NCBI GenBank assembly: GCA_042219835.1
Contig: JBHJMN010000030.1
Coordinates: 15,547 to 79,546, forward strand
Reading direction: 5' to 3'
Source of the DNA: Paenibacillus_G elgii_A
GTDB lineage: Bacteria > Bacillota > Bacilli > Paenibacillales > NBRC-103111
DNA length: 64,000 nucleotides
The position numbers and the translations under genes were made by a program. The notes below the pieces were generated by a model. That model saw only the letters and a list, made by a program, of their open reading frames with translations, was not told the DNA's origin and did no database searches. Below are positions 43,111 through 51,499 of this stretch, in pieces. Numbering within the stretch: position 1 is the stretch's first letter; every line of letters begins with the position of its first letter.

Positions 43111-43270
43111 ACCATCCTCTTTTCATATTTCATCACATATCGCATCCGGCTCGGTTGATCAACGGGCTTCGGGCTTCCTCCGCTATTTGAGTGCGGCGGG
43201 TCCCGTGCTGTCCGTGCGTTCGTCGGGATGGGGACTGCGATACAACCCACTTGGTAAAGGAGAATGAATG

Positions 43271-44509
43271 ATGAACATAGCATTCAAGAAGACCGTGATT
43301 TCCGGATTAACCTTGGCGATGGTGCTGGGCGGTTCGACCGCGGCTTTCGCCGACAGCAAAGGCAAAGGTCATGACAAGGACCAAGACCGCGGCCGGGATA
43401 ACCGCGACACGATCGTGAAAAAAGTGGATTATGGCAAAGATGTTAATATCAATATTAAGCTGACGTTTGACGATCTGAAGGGCAAGGACGTGGAATGGGC
43501 GCAGCATTACATCGCTTCTCTCGCTTCCAAGCGCGTATTCGAAGGCTACGAGGACGGCACGTTCCAGCCGCGCAAAACGATCACCCGCATCGAGGCGATT
43601 ACCGCTGCGGTTCGCTTGATGGGGCTGCGCGATCAAGCCGAGTCGGCCGATGCGAAAGCGGCTAACCTGAACTTCAAGGATGCAGACAAACTGAAGAAAA
43701 AATATCCGTGGGCGGCCGGCTACGTTTCCGTCGCGCTGCAAAACGACTTGTTCTCCGAGACGGACGACATGATCCAGCCTGAGAAAGAAGCGGACCGCCT
43801 GTGGGCGACAACGCTGCTGGTTAAAGCGATGAAGCTGCAGAACGAAGCCAAAGCGAAAATGAACGCCAAGCTCCCGTTCCGCGATGCCGACAAAATTCCT
43901 GCCGGTTCCGTAGGCTACGTCGCCGTGGCGATCGAGAAAAACTTGATCGACGGATACGAGGACAACACGTTCCGCCCGAACAAATCGGTATCCCGCGCCG
44001 AGCTTGCCGCGCTGCTGGATCGTACGGGCAGCCAGCTGCCTGACCACGCATCGGTGAAAGGCACGGTAACCGGCTCGCTGAACAACAACCTGCTGCCGGT
44101 GAAATCGCAAAACAACGAAGCTCTGAACGTCGAGATGGATTCGAACGTATTCGTATTCCGCAACGGCTCCCGCGTCGCTCCCGGCGACCTGCGCACGGGC
44201 GATCAGGTGCTGATCCGCACTTATGGCGGCAAAGCGATCTACGTCGAAGTGTTGAACACGACGGGCGATCCGCAGCAGCAAACGGACTTTACGGTAACAG
44301 GAACGCTGAACAGCTACACGCTGAACTCCAAGGGCGGGCTCGCCACCGTTTCGATTAACCAAAACGTGAACAGCGGCAGCGTGCAAACGGCGGTCTACTC
44401 GATCGCTCCCGAGGTTTACATTTCCGGCGACGTCAGCCAGCTGACTGCAGGACGTACCTTGGAGCTGAGAGGTAAAAATCAACTCGTCCACACCATCATC
44501 ATTCGATAA
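43271..44509 (+). CDS. S-layer homology (SLH) domain envelope protein
   Basis: 412 residues. A signal peptide (SGLTLAMVLGGSTAAFA, cleaved about residue 28) is followed by a charged linker (SKGKGHDKDQDRGRDNRD) and three SLH motifs: VFEGYEDGTFQPRKTITRIEAITAAVRL, a degenerate middle one around KYPWAAGYVSVALQND, and NLIDGYEDNTFRPNKSVSRAELAALLDR. SLH domains bind pyruvylated wall polymer. The C-terminal 150 residues are beta-rich (VKGTVTGSLNNNLLPVK, FTVTGTLNSYTLNSKG), with an unassigned repeat of the DUF5666 kind. RBS AAAGGAG 8 nt before the second of two consecutive ATG codons. Confidence 0.88.
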   Translation: MNIAFKKTVISGLTLAMVLGGSTAAFADSKGKGHDKDQDRGRDNRDTIVKKVDYGKDVNINIKLTFDDLKGKDVEWAQHYIASLASKRVFEGYEDGTFQPRKTITRIEAITAAVRLMGLRDQAESADAKAANLNFKDADKLKKKYPWAAGYVSVALQNDLFSETDDMIQPEKEADRLWATTLLVKAMKLQNEAKAKMNAKLPFRDADKIPAGSVGYVAVAIEKNLIDGYEDNTFRPNKSVSRAELAALLDRTGSQLPDHASVKGTVTGSLNNNLLPVKSQNNEALNVEMDSNVFVFRNGSRVAPGDLRTGDQVLIRTYGGKAIYVEVLNTTGDPQQQTDFTVTGTLNSYTLNSKGGLATVSINQNVNSGSVQTAVYSIAPEVYISGDVSQLTAGRTLELRGKNQLVHTIIIR

Positions 44510-44548
44510 ATGAGAGATAAAGAGTAAAAAAGGTTAGAGTTGCAACGG

Positions 44549-44601
44549 GAAACGGACCTTCTTCCAGGCACATGGGATGCCGGGGGAATGTCCGTTTTTT
44601 T
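44549..44601 (+). terminator. Terminator of the SLH gene
   Basis: AACGGAC pairs with GTCCGTT, with inner CTTCTTCC/GGGGGAA and GGCA/TGCC stems, followed by seven T. Confidence 0.85.
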
Positions 44602-44689
44602 ACATGAGCATTTTGCATAATTCCGTGATCAAGAACTGGACAGCAGAATCTAAGGGTCAATCAATGGTGCATTGTAGCATAAGGCGACT

Positions 44690-45095
44690 TTGGATACAGA
44701 AATGGACAGACCTGTAGAATTTTTCTCCATTCAAAAATTTAAGCAGCGACTTTACTTGGCTGACGTGCCATCGCTAGTGCAGCAGCAACACGATCGCATT
44801 CAGATATTGGCGAGTGGTCACCTTCCGGATTCCCCGGACGTGCATGGCGTCCGCTTCAAACTTCGCACCCTAGTTGGCATTTCCGTTCAACTTGCTTTTG
44901 CGTTTCGGTTTGCTTTTTCTCATAGGCATGAGTCGCAGCACTGTCGATAGCCACGTGACTTCCATCAATGATCCCTTCTCGCGTGACCAGATCTCAAACA
45001 GACGTTTAGCTGGTTCCTTGTCTGCAGTGTCCATCGGCTCCTCGGATGAGTTGCTTCTTATGGCTCTTTATCTCAAACAGGATTTTCAATGTCCT
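44690..45095 (-). mobile_element. Decayed DDE transposase (left flank of the accessory segment)
   Basis: Read on the minus strand, pieces of one transposase appear in several frames: KILFEIKSHKKQLIRGADGH, ADKEPAKRLFEIWSREKG, DGSHVAIDSAATHAYEKKQ, then a KQxxxKCQLG-type stretch and EADAMHV. These match IS4/IS5/IS1182-type DDE transposases that start with a DUF772 domain. At least two frameshifts and an internal deletion make it inactive. Positions 44837-44919 are nearly identical to 49777-49857. The element overlaps the upstream open frame of the sigma-54 activator, showing that frame is not coding before 45209. Confidence 0.65.
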
Positions 45096-45208
45096 TTTGG
45101 AAAAAGAAATCATTGGGCTTTTTTGACTTTCCGCCCGATTCCATGGACGTTCAGGGACAGACAGACTACAATAAAGGGAAGCTCAATCCGATAACAAGGG
45201 GGAACATA

Positions 45209-46600
45209 ATGCTTGTGCAAAAAGACCTGGATAGTATCTTGGACCTGTTCTACGACGGGGTGATCATCACAGACCGAGACGGAACGATTGTGAAAGTAAA
45301 CAAAGCATATCAGCGATTTGTAGGAAAAACAGCAAAAGAATTGATCGGGACCGATATTCGAAGCACGGCCGGGATCAAAATTCATTCTAATGAATCAAGC
45401 ACCTTCAAGGTATTGAAGGAAAAACGGCCGGTAACGATCATGCAACGCGCTGTTAATGAAAACGGATACAAGGAATTTATGACAACTGGCATGCCTATGT
45501 TTAATGACCAGAATGAAGTAGAGTTCGTGGTCAATTGTGTACGCGATATGACAGAATTAAACGAGTTAAAGCGGCATTTAAGTAAGATGGAACAAATAAA
45601 TCAGAATTATCTGGAGGAAATCAAATCACTCAAGCAACAGCAGGCTAACGAAGGTGGGTTGGTTGTGCGCAGCAAAGTGATGCTGGATGTCAAGGATGCG
45701 GCCGCCAAAGTGGCTTCCGTTGATTCGCCAGTAATGCTTCGGGGCGAATCGGGGGTCGGCAAGGAGGTGATCGCCAAGTACATCCATCGAAATAGCAAGC
45801 GGGCAAAAGGCGCGTTTATCAAGGTAAACTGCGGTGCAATCCCTGCTTCCCTGATGGAAAGCGAGTTTTTTGGCTATGAGAGGGGGGCGTTCACCGGGGC
45901 AGGCAAGGATGGAAAGCCGGGCTTTTTTGAACTGGCCGACAAGGGCACCCTGTTTTTGGACGAGATCGGCGATATGCCGCTTGATTTACAGGTGAAATTG
46001 CTGCGTGTGTTGGAGGAGCAGGAGTTTCGCAGGGTCGGGGGAGTGAAGACCATCCGCTCCGATGTTCGTATTATCGCTGCTACCAATCAGGAGCTAGAGG
46101 AAATGGTGAGTCAAAAGGTTTTCCGCAAAGATCTGTATTACCGGCTTCAGGTTTATCCCATCCTGATTCCGCCTTTGCGGGAGCGTAAAGAAGAGATACC
46201 GTTCTTTATTGAACATTTTTTGCAACGCTACCAGGAGAAGAATGCGATCCAGATTCAAATCACCCAGGAAGCCATTCAGATGCTTTGCCAGTATGATTGG
46301 CCCGGAAATATCAGGGAATTAATCAATGTGCTGGAGCGGATGGCTATCTCCTGTCCGAACGGGGAGATTTTACCCGAGCATTTGCCGAGAGAGATATTTG
46401 GGATTCTGGGCAAAATCATTCCCAAATCATTTCAGGAAGAAGTGGAATTGTTTGAATTTCAGGGGATGAAACGTGCACTGGTCTTGCACAAGTCAACGCG
46501 AAAGGCAGCTCGAGCCTTGCAGATGAGCCAGCCTACCTTTGTGCGAAAATTGAAGCAGTATGATAAAAAATATAAAAGTGATCCAAATACGGATCATTGA
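45209..46600 (+). CDS. PAS-containing sigma-54-dependent transcriptional activator
   Basis: 463 residues. A PAS domain (about 5-115: LDLFYDGVIITDRDGTIVKVNKAY) is followed by a coiled segment, an AAA+ sigma-54 activation domain with Walker A GESGVGK (179-185), GAFTGA loop (226-231), Walker B LFLDEIGD (about 249-255) and RKDLYYRLQVYPI, and a C-terminal Fis/TyrR-like helix-turn-helix (TRKAARALQMSQPTFVRKLKQY). It needs sigma-54 (SigL) and hydrolyses ATP to open promoters. RBS AAGGGGGAACATA. The neighbouring transporter operon has a sigma-54 promoter and is the likely target; PAS suggests it senses a small ligand directly. The gene is AT-richer than the rest of the window. Confidence 0.9.
   Translation: MLVQKDLDSILDLFYDGVIITDRDGTIVKVNKAYQRFVGKTAKELIGTDIRSTAGIKIHSNESSTFKVLKEKRPVTIMQRAVNENGYKEFMTTGMPMFNDQNEVEFVVNCVRDMTELNELKRHLSKMEQINQNYLEEIKSLKQQQANEGGLVVRSKVMLDVKDAAAKVASVDSPVMLRGESGVGKEVIAKYIHRNSKRAKGAFIKVNCGAIPASLMESEFFGYERGAFTGAGKDGKPGFFELADKGTLFLDEIGDMPLDLQVKLLRVLEEQEFRRVGGVKTIRSDVRIIAATNQELEEMVSQKVFRKDLYYRLQVYPILIPPLRERKEEIPFFIEHFLQRYQEKNAIQIQITQEAIQMLCQYDWPGNIRELINVLERMAISCPNGEILPEHLPREIFGILGKIIPKSFQEEVELFEFQGMKRALVLHKSTRKAARALQMSQPTFVRKLKQYDKKYKSDPNTDH
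46579..46596. promoter_or_regulatory. Candidate upstream activating site
   Basis: TGATCC-aaatac-GGATCA, a perfect 6-bp-arm inverted repeat about 100 bp upstream of the -24 box and overlapping the 3' end of the activator gene. Position and symmetry fit a binding site for the activator. A single half-site-like ATGGATCG occurs 25 bp further on. Confidence 0.45.
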
Positions 46601-46678
46601 AAGTAAAATTGAATTATTTATGGATCGTTTTTTACGTGAGCCCATGGTGCGACCGCATTACTTGTGGGATTTTCGCCA

Positions 46679-46696
46679 TTGGCATTCTTTTTGCTT
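46679..46696 (+). promoter_or_regulatory. Sigma-54 (-24/-12) promoter
   Basis: TTGGCATTCTTTTTGCTT: the GG of the -24 box and GC of the -12 box are separated by exactly 10 bp, matching TTGGCAC-N4/5-TTGCA/T with one difference. It lies between the sigma-54 activator and the DUF3311/symporter genes. Predicted start near 46706. Confidence 0.75.
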
Positions 46697-46751
46697 AATG
46701 AGATTTGCAAGAAAGGAGAAAAACATCAAACAAAAAATGAGGAGGCAACTC

Positions 46752-46949
46752 ATGAAACCGATTCATGCATTGGGACTGATACCTTTTATCGGTATGCTGG
46801 GCGGACTCCCTTTTGCCAACAAGGCCACTCCTTTGGTGTTAGGGATGCCGTTCTTACTCTTTTGGATCGTGCTTTGGGTCATTCTGACCTCGGCCGTGAT
46901 GGCCATCGTCAATTTTATTGATCCTGCTGATCGGAAGGAGGACGTCTGA
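46752..46949 (+). CDS. DUF3311-like small membrane subunit of a symporter
   Basis: 65 residues, two hydrophobic segments (IHALGLIPFIGMLGG and LGMPFLLFWIVLWVILTSAVMAIV), ending in IDPADRKE. This is the pattern of DUF3311 proteins (YhdT-like), which are encoded directly before sodium:solute symporters. GGAGG lies 6 nt before ATG 46752. The TGA stop overlaps the ATG of the symporter by 1 nt, so the two are coupled. Likely a stabilising or modulating partner. Confidence 0.75.
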   Translation: MKPIHALGLIPFIGMLGGLPFANKATPLVLGMPFLLFWIVLWVILTSAVMAIVNFIDPADRKEDV

Positions 46950-48427
46950 TGAACAGCGCTTTGCTAATTATGTTTGCCTTTTTGATGGCGGCTATTTTTC
47001 TAGCCATTCGCTCGGGCTGGGGCAAAAAAATGAACCTGGAGCAATGGGCTGTTGGAGGGCGCGGTTTTGGAATCGTTTTCGTTTTTCTTTTGCTTGCCGG
47101 GGAATTCTTTACGACATTCACATTCCTTGGCGGCAGCGGGATGATCTATCAGGTTGGCTCACCTGCTTATTACGTCCTTGCGTACATGACATTGGCCTAT
47201 GTCTTTTCTTACTATTTGCTGCCCCCGATTTGGCGGTACGCCAAAGAACACAAGCTCGTCTCGATCTCCGATTTTTTTCGCAGCAAATATGAGAGTGCGC
47301 CGCTGGGCATGCTGGTCTCCGTCGTCGGAATGGTCGCTTCCGTTCCGGTGGTAGTCCTGCAATTGAAAGGGCTTGGCATTATCGTATCGGAAACTTCTTA
47401 CGGGATGATTTCACCTACGCTCGCCATGTGGGTTGGGACTATCGCCGTTACTATTTATGTCATGATTTCCGGGATTCACGGCGCTGCTTGGACGGCGATT
47501 ATCAAGGATATCACCATCGTAATGATCGTGGTATTTCTGGGATTATATTTACCCTATCACTACTATGGCGGAATTAAGCCGATGTTCGAAGCGGTTCAGG
47601 CGGCAAAACCGGATCATTTGATACTGCCCGACAAGGGACAGAGCCTCAGTTGGGTCATTTCCACCGTTTTGTTGACAGCAGTCGGTTTTTACATGCAGCC
47701 TGGGCTTTTTGCCGCAGCGTTATCAGCCAAGAGCGAAAAAGTATTTCGCCGCAATACGATTATTATGCCGCTCTACACCTTGCTGCTTGTATTCGTCTTT
47801 TTGGTAGGCTATACGGCCATCCTGCAAGTACCTGGATTAAAAGGGGCGGAAGGGGACTTGGCCTTGTTACGGCTTTCCATTCAAACATTTGATCCTTGGT
47901 TTATCGGGGTGATTGGCGGGGTCGGACTGTTAACCGCACTGGTGCCTACCTCCATCATCTTGCTAACGATTGGGACATTATTTGCGAAAAACGTCTACCA
48001 GCCTTTGGCCAAGTCAAGCAGCGAGGCGCACGTAGCCAAGGTGGCGAAATTAACCGTTCCGGTCGTTGCGCTCATTTCTCTTTACTTTGTCCTTAATGGA
48101 GGCAATGCCCTGTACGCACTATTGCTGATGTCGTTTAGTTTGATCACTCAGTTATTTCCGGCCCTTCTGTGGAGCTTGCTGCCGAACAACCCGGTCAACA
48201 AATATGGAGCTTCATGGGGAATATTATTCGGTGTGGCGACCGTTGCCTATTTGACGATTTCCAAGACGACGATTGGGACGCTATTTCCCGGTTTGCCGCA
48301 GGTAGTTAAGGATTTGAACACCGGGTTTATCGCGCTTTTCGTGAATCTACTGATCACTTTGCTAATCAGTGTGCTTACCCGCAAAAGCGTTGCCAAAGAA
48401 GAAACCGTATCATCCGCAAATTACTAG
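46949..48427 (+). CDS. Sodium:solute symporter (SSS family)
   Basis: 492 residues with about 13 membrane segments. SSS signs: LEQWAVGGRGFG near the N-terminus, the GEFFTTFTFLGGSGMIYQVG region, the conserved Gly-rich ISGIHGAAWTAIIKDITI in the middle, and GVGLLTALVPTSIILLTIGTLFAKNVYQPL, the common SSS C-terminal motif. Import of an organic solute with sodium is expected. It does not resemble the proline or pantothenate carriers closely enough to name a substrate. The transcript likely begins at the sigma-54 promoter at 46679. Confidence 0.88.
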   Translation: MNSALLIMFAFLMAAIFLAIRSGWGKKMNLEQWAVGGRGFGIVFVFLLLAGEFFTTFTFLGGSGMIYQVGSPAYYVLAYMTLAYVFSYYLLPPIWRYAKEHKLVSISDFFRSKYESAPLGMLVSVVGMVASVPVVVLQLKGLGIIVSETSYGMISPTLAMWVGTIAVTIYVMISGIHGAAWTAIIKDITIVMIVVFLGLYLPYHYYGGIKPMFEAVQAAKPDHLILPDKGQSLSWVISTVLLTAVGFYMQPGLFAAALSAKSEKVFRRNTIIMPLYTLLLVFVFLVGYTAILQVPGLKGAEGDLALLRLSIQTFDPWFIGVIGGVGLLTALVPTSIILLTIGTLFAKNVYQPLAKSSSEAHVAKVAKLTVPVVALISLYFVLNGGNALYALLLMSFSLITQLFPALLWSLLPNNPVNKYGASWGILFGVATVAYLTISKTTIGTLFPGLPQVVKDLNTGFIALFVNLLITLLISVLTRKSVAKEETVSSANY

Positions 48428-48458
48428 AACATTTATATGCCGTTGGAGGTTTAGGAAC

Positions 48459-49556
48459 ATGACATCGTTTCCGCATTACCGTGTGAGAGGGTCCGCATTT
48501 GAGCGAGGGAAACAACTCGGCCAGCTGGCCAAACAGCAGATCATTCATAATATCGAAACGTACAAAGCTCTGTTTTTAGAGATGGCCCAAGTCCAATGGC
48601 AAGCGGCCCGTGCGTATGCCATCCAGTACATTCCCTGGATTGAACGATATGACGCCGAGATTCTGGATGAAATCAAAGGGATCAGCGAGGGGGCGGAAGT
48701 AGATCTGATCGATCTGATCGTGCTCAATGCCCGCAGTGAGATCATCACGAATCTGGCAGGAAGCAATGTGCCATCGGACGGATGCACAAGTATGGCGGTC
48801 GTACCTGAGGCGACGAAAAATCAGGAGATGCTGCTCGGCCAAAACTGGGATTGGAACAACCGGGTCAAACCGGGGATGATCGTTCTCGAAATCAATCAAG
48901 CACCACGCCCGGCCATCCTGATGGTAACGGAAGCGGGAATCGTGGGGAAGATCGGCATGAACAGCGCAGGAATCGGCGTTTGCCTGAATTTCCTCGGAAC
49001 ATCGGAGAGAGAAATGGGTGTACCGATTCATATTGTGCTCCGCGGGATTTTAAACAGTAAAACGCTTCCCCAAGCGGTGGGACAGGTTGCACGCCTAACG
49101 CGGGGCACCTCGGCCAATTACCTGATCGCACACAAGGAAGGGGAAGCGCTGAATGTAGAAGCGGCGCCGACCAATTATGATGTTCTTTACCCCACTGAAG
49201 GCTATCTGGTTCATGCCAACCATTTTATCGGCCCGCGGATGGTAACGATTCATGATACGGCAAGAATCATATCGCCTGATACGCATCTGCGTCAGGGACG
49301 CGCCAACAAGCAATTGGCTAGTTATGGAAAGGAAATTGATACGGACGCTTTAAAACGAATTTTTCGTGATCATGGCGGGTATCCGGACGGCATTTGCAGG
49401 CATGGGGAAGTGCTGGCTCCCGACCTCGGCCGCCCGATGATCTCCAGTACCGTGTTTTCCATTATTATGAACATGTCTCAAGGTACATTTGAATTGGCTA
49501 TAGGGCAACCCTGTGAGAATCCGTACGAGGTGTACGGGTTCGCTTCGAGAGAGTAA
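48459..49556 (+). CDS. C45-type Ntn hydrolase (acyl-CoA:6-APA acyltransferase-like)
   Basis: 365 residues of peptidase family C45. The family is made as a precursor that cuts itself before a Cys, which becomes the N-terminal nucleophile. Here the Gly108-Cys109 junction in VPSDGCTSMAV matches the Gly-Cys site of penicillin acyltransferase. Also typical: RVRGSAFERGKQLG at the start, GQNWDWN after the nucleophile, TEAGIVGKIGMNSAGIGVCLN, and HANHFIG in the second half. No signal peptide, so it acts in the cytoplasm on a substrate probably brought in by the upstream symporter, such as an N-acyl amino acid, beta-lactam or peptide amide. RBS TTGGAGGTTTAGGAAC. 31 bp after the symporter. Confidence 0.82.
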   Translation: MTSFPHYRVRGSAFERGKQLGQLAKQQIIHNIETYKALFLEMAQVQWQAARAYAIQYIPWIERYDAEILDEIKGISEGAEVDLIDLIVLNARSEIITNLAGSNVPSDGCTSMAVVPEATKNQEMLLGQNWDWNNRVKPGMIVLEINQAPRPAILMVTEAGIVGKIGMNSAGIGVCLNFLGTSEREMGVPIHIVLRGILNSKTLPQAVGQVARLTRGTSANYLIAHKEGEALNVEAAPTNYDVLYPTEGYLVHANHFIGPRMVTIHDTARIISPDTHLRQGRANKQLASYGKEIDTDALKRIFRDHGGYPDGICRHGEVLAPDLGRPMISSTVFSIIMNMSQGTFELAIGQPCENPYEVYGFASRE

Positions 49557-49574
49557 CGGAAACATTCAGTTGCA

Positions 49575-49634
49575 GATCCCCCCGTTTTCCATCCGGCCTA
49601 ATACGGTGTTAAACCGGGGGGATATTTCTGCAGG
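49575..49634 (+). terminator. Terminator of the symporter/hydrolase operon
   Basis: ATCCCCCC (49576-49583) pairs with GGGGGGAT (49616-49623), with an inner GTTT/AAAC, followed by ATTTCTGC, a weak T tail. Confidence 0.6.
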
Positions 49635-49660
49635 ATCACCATGTCTGATGGTGAACTACT

Positions 49661-49772
49661 GATTCTTGGCGTGTTGATGAGACTTATATTAAACCGGAAT
49701 GTTCGTGCAGCAAAAGGTATCTTCAGAACATATTCAAGCTCCTCGTGTTATCACAGTAGATAATAACCCTCC
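49661..49772 (+). mobile_element. IS6-family transposase remnant
   Basis: The frame reads DSWRVDETYIK, the first catalytic Asp region of IS6/IS240 transposases. A large deletion follows, then pieces RAAKGIFR and PRVITVDNNP, the region of the second catalytic Asp. Only about 110 bp remain and the frames no longer join. It abuts the next transposase fragment by 4 bp. Confidence 0.6.
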
Positions 49773-49776
49773 CCAG

Positions 49777-49857
49777 ACGTGCATGGCGTCCGCTTCAAAC
49801 TTCGCACCCCAGTTGGCATTTCCGGTCAACTCGCTTTTGCGTTTCGGTTGTTTTTTC
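49777..49857 (-). mobile_element. Transposase fragment, second copy (right flank)
   Basis: On the minus strand it reads AKKQPKRKSELTGNANWGAK and on, the segment of the same DDE transposase seen at 44837-44919. The two nucleotide sequences differ at only a few positions over about 80 bp and run in the same direction. This copy keeps a better reading frame. Beyond 49857 to 50080 I see no gene or clear structure. Confidence 0.65.
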
Positions 49858-50083
49858 GCTTAACGTCGCTACTGAAGGGGCTTCCCGATCAAGCCGAAGC
49901 CCGCATTGGTATGAATCATTTTTTAAATTTCGATTAGCGTAGTTATTTTCATAAATTTCTCCAGTTAGTATGGAATGGCTTCATAAATGGCGCCAAGGTC
50001 ATGCCCCGATACCGTCATCGTACCTGATCCTGCATCGCTTGCAACATTGGGGGAGGGCTACCCTGACAATTGGGCATAGGGGA

Positions 50084-50111
50084 TGGACAGATGCGCCGAA
50101 CGGTGTATAAT
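50084..50111 (+). promoter_or_regulatory. Promoter of ilvA
   Basis: A -35 TGGACA (50084-50089), a 16-bp spacer and a -10 TATAAT (50106-50111), 74 bp before the start codon. The leader between has a small GCCCG/CGGGC hairpin. Confidence 0.6.
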
Positions 50112-50184
50112 TAGGAGAAATTGCGAGCAAGCCCGCACTGCCGGGCGCGAGATTTACGTACACCGGGTTGGAGGAAAAGCGATT

Positions 50185-51438
50185 ATGACCGCACAACATA
50201 TCAAACTAGAGGATATTCTCGTCGCCAGCCATCTGCTGAAGGACGTCGTACATCAGACCCCCTTGCAAAAAAATTTCATTTTATCCGAAAAATACGGCTG
50301 CAACGTGTTCTTGAAGCGGGAGGACTTGCAGGTGGTCCGCTCGTTCAAAATTCGCGGCGCCTATAATATGATCCGCAGTCTGCCGGAGGACAAGCTGCGC
50401 AAAGGCGTCGTCTGCGCCAGCGCCGGCAACCATGCCCAAGGCGTGGCTTATTCCTGCAAAGCGCTGCAAATTCCGGGCAAAATTTTCATGCCGACGACAA
50501 CGCCGCGGCAAAAAATATCGCAGGTCAAGCTGTTCGGCGGCCCGTTCGTCGACGTCGTGCTGACCGGGGACACCTTCGACGATTCGCTGCGGGAAGCGCT
50601 GGATTATGGGGAACGCGAAGGATTGTCGTTCGTTCACCCGTTCGACCATCCGAAGGTCATTGCCGGGCAGGGCACCGTCGGTCTGGAGCTGATGAACGAC
50701 ATGCAGGGGCCGGTAGACTACGTATTCGCCGGGATCGGCGGCGGCGGACTCATTGCCGGCATGAGCACATATATCAAGGGCGTCAGCCCGTCCACCCGGA
50801 TCGTCGGCGTGGAGACGACCGGAGCGCCTTCGATGCGGCAATCGATCGATGCAGGCGAGATCGTCACGCTCGGCGAGATCGACAAATTCGTCGACGGCAC
50901 GGCGGTCAAGCGGGTCGGCGAGCTCACGTACGACATCTGCCGCGAGCTCCTCGACGATATCATCGTCGTGCCGGAAGGCAAAGTGTGCACGACGATTCTC
51001 GAACTGTACAATGAGAACGCCATCGTGGCGGAGCCGGCAGGAGCGCTGTCGGTGGCGGCGCTGGAGTTTTACCGGGAGGAGATTGCCGGTAAAAATGTCG
51101 TGTGCGTTATCAGCGGCGGGAACAACGACATCGACCGGATGCAGGAAATCAAGGAGCGTTCGCTCATCTACGAGGGCCTGAAGCATTACTTCATCGTCAA
51201 CTTTCCGCAGCGCGCAGGCGCTTTGCGAGAGTTTCTCGAATACGTGCTCGGACCGACCGACGACATTACGCGCTTCGAGTATACGAAGAAAACAAGCAAA
51301 GAAAACGGTCCTGCGCTTGTCGGCATCGAGCTCAAGCACAAGGACGATTACGGTCCGCTGATCGAACGGATGGAGCAGCGCGGGCTGCGGTTCAGCGAGA
51401 TTAATAAGGACCCGAACTTGTTTAATTTGTTGATCTGA
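50185..51438 (+). CDS. ilvA: Threonine ammonia-lyase (threonine deaminase)
   Basis: 417 residues. Converts threonine to 2-oxobutanoate, the first step to isoleucine, with pyridoxal phosphate on Lys55 (VRSFKIRGAYN). The phosphate-binding glycine loop is GIGGGGLIAG, and SAGNHAQGVA is the substrate loop. A single ACT-like regulatory domain takes up about the last 90 residues (LKHYFIVNFPQRAGALREFLEYVLG), as in Bacillus IlvA, and implies feedback control by isoleucine or valine. ATG 50185 has TTGGAGGAAAAG upstream. It stands alone, followed by a terminator. Confidence 0.93.
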   Translation: MTAQHIKLEDILVASHLLKDVVHQTPLQKNFILSEKYGCNVFLKREDLQVVRSFKIRGAYNMIRSLPEDKLRKGVVCASAGNHAQGVAYSCKALQIPGKIFMPTTTPRQKISQVKLFGGPFVDVVLTGDTFDDSLREALDYGEREGLSFVHPFDHPKVIAGQGTVGLELMNDMQGPVDYVFAGIGGGGLIAGMSTYIKGVSPSTRIVGVETTGAPSMRQSIDAGEIVTLGEIDKFVDGTAVKRVGELTYDICRELLDDIIVVPEGKVCTTILELYNENAIVAEPAGALSVAALEFYREEIAGKNVVCVISGGNNDIDRMQEIKERSLIYEGLKHYFIVNFPQRAGALREFLEYVLGPTDDITRFEYTKKTSKENGPALVGIELKHKDDYGPLIERMEQRGLRFSEINKDPNLFNLLI

Positions 51439-51447
51439 GCGAACATG

Positions 51448-51494
51448 AACAAGCCTGACGAAAAGGGAGCGATCCCTTCCGTCAGGCTTGTTTG
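51448..51494. terminator. Bidirectional terminator between ilvA and khtU
   Basis: AACAAGCCTGACG and CGTCAGGCTTGTT, a 13-bp perfect stem with an inner AAGGGA/TCCCTT. Serves ilvA on the plus strand and the antiporter on the minus strand. Confidence 0.9.
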
Positions 51495-51499
51495 CATTA

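Noticed and set aside
42927..43283. 118-residue minus-strand frame before the FAD gene
   Set aside because: No ribosome site, and it crosses two hairpins and the start of the SLH gene.
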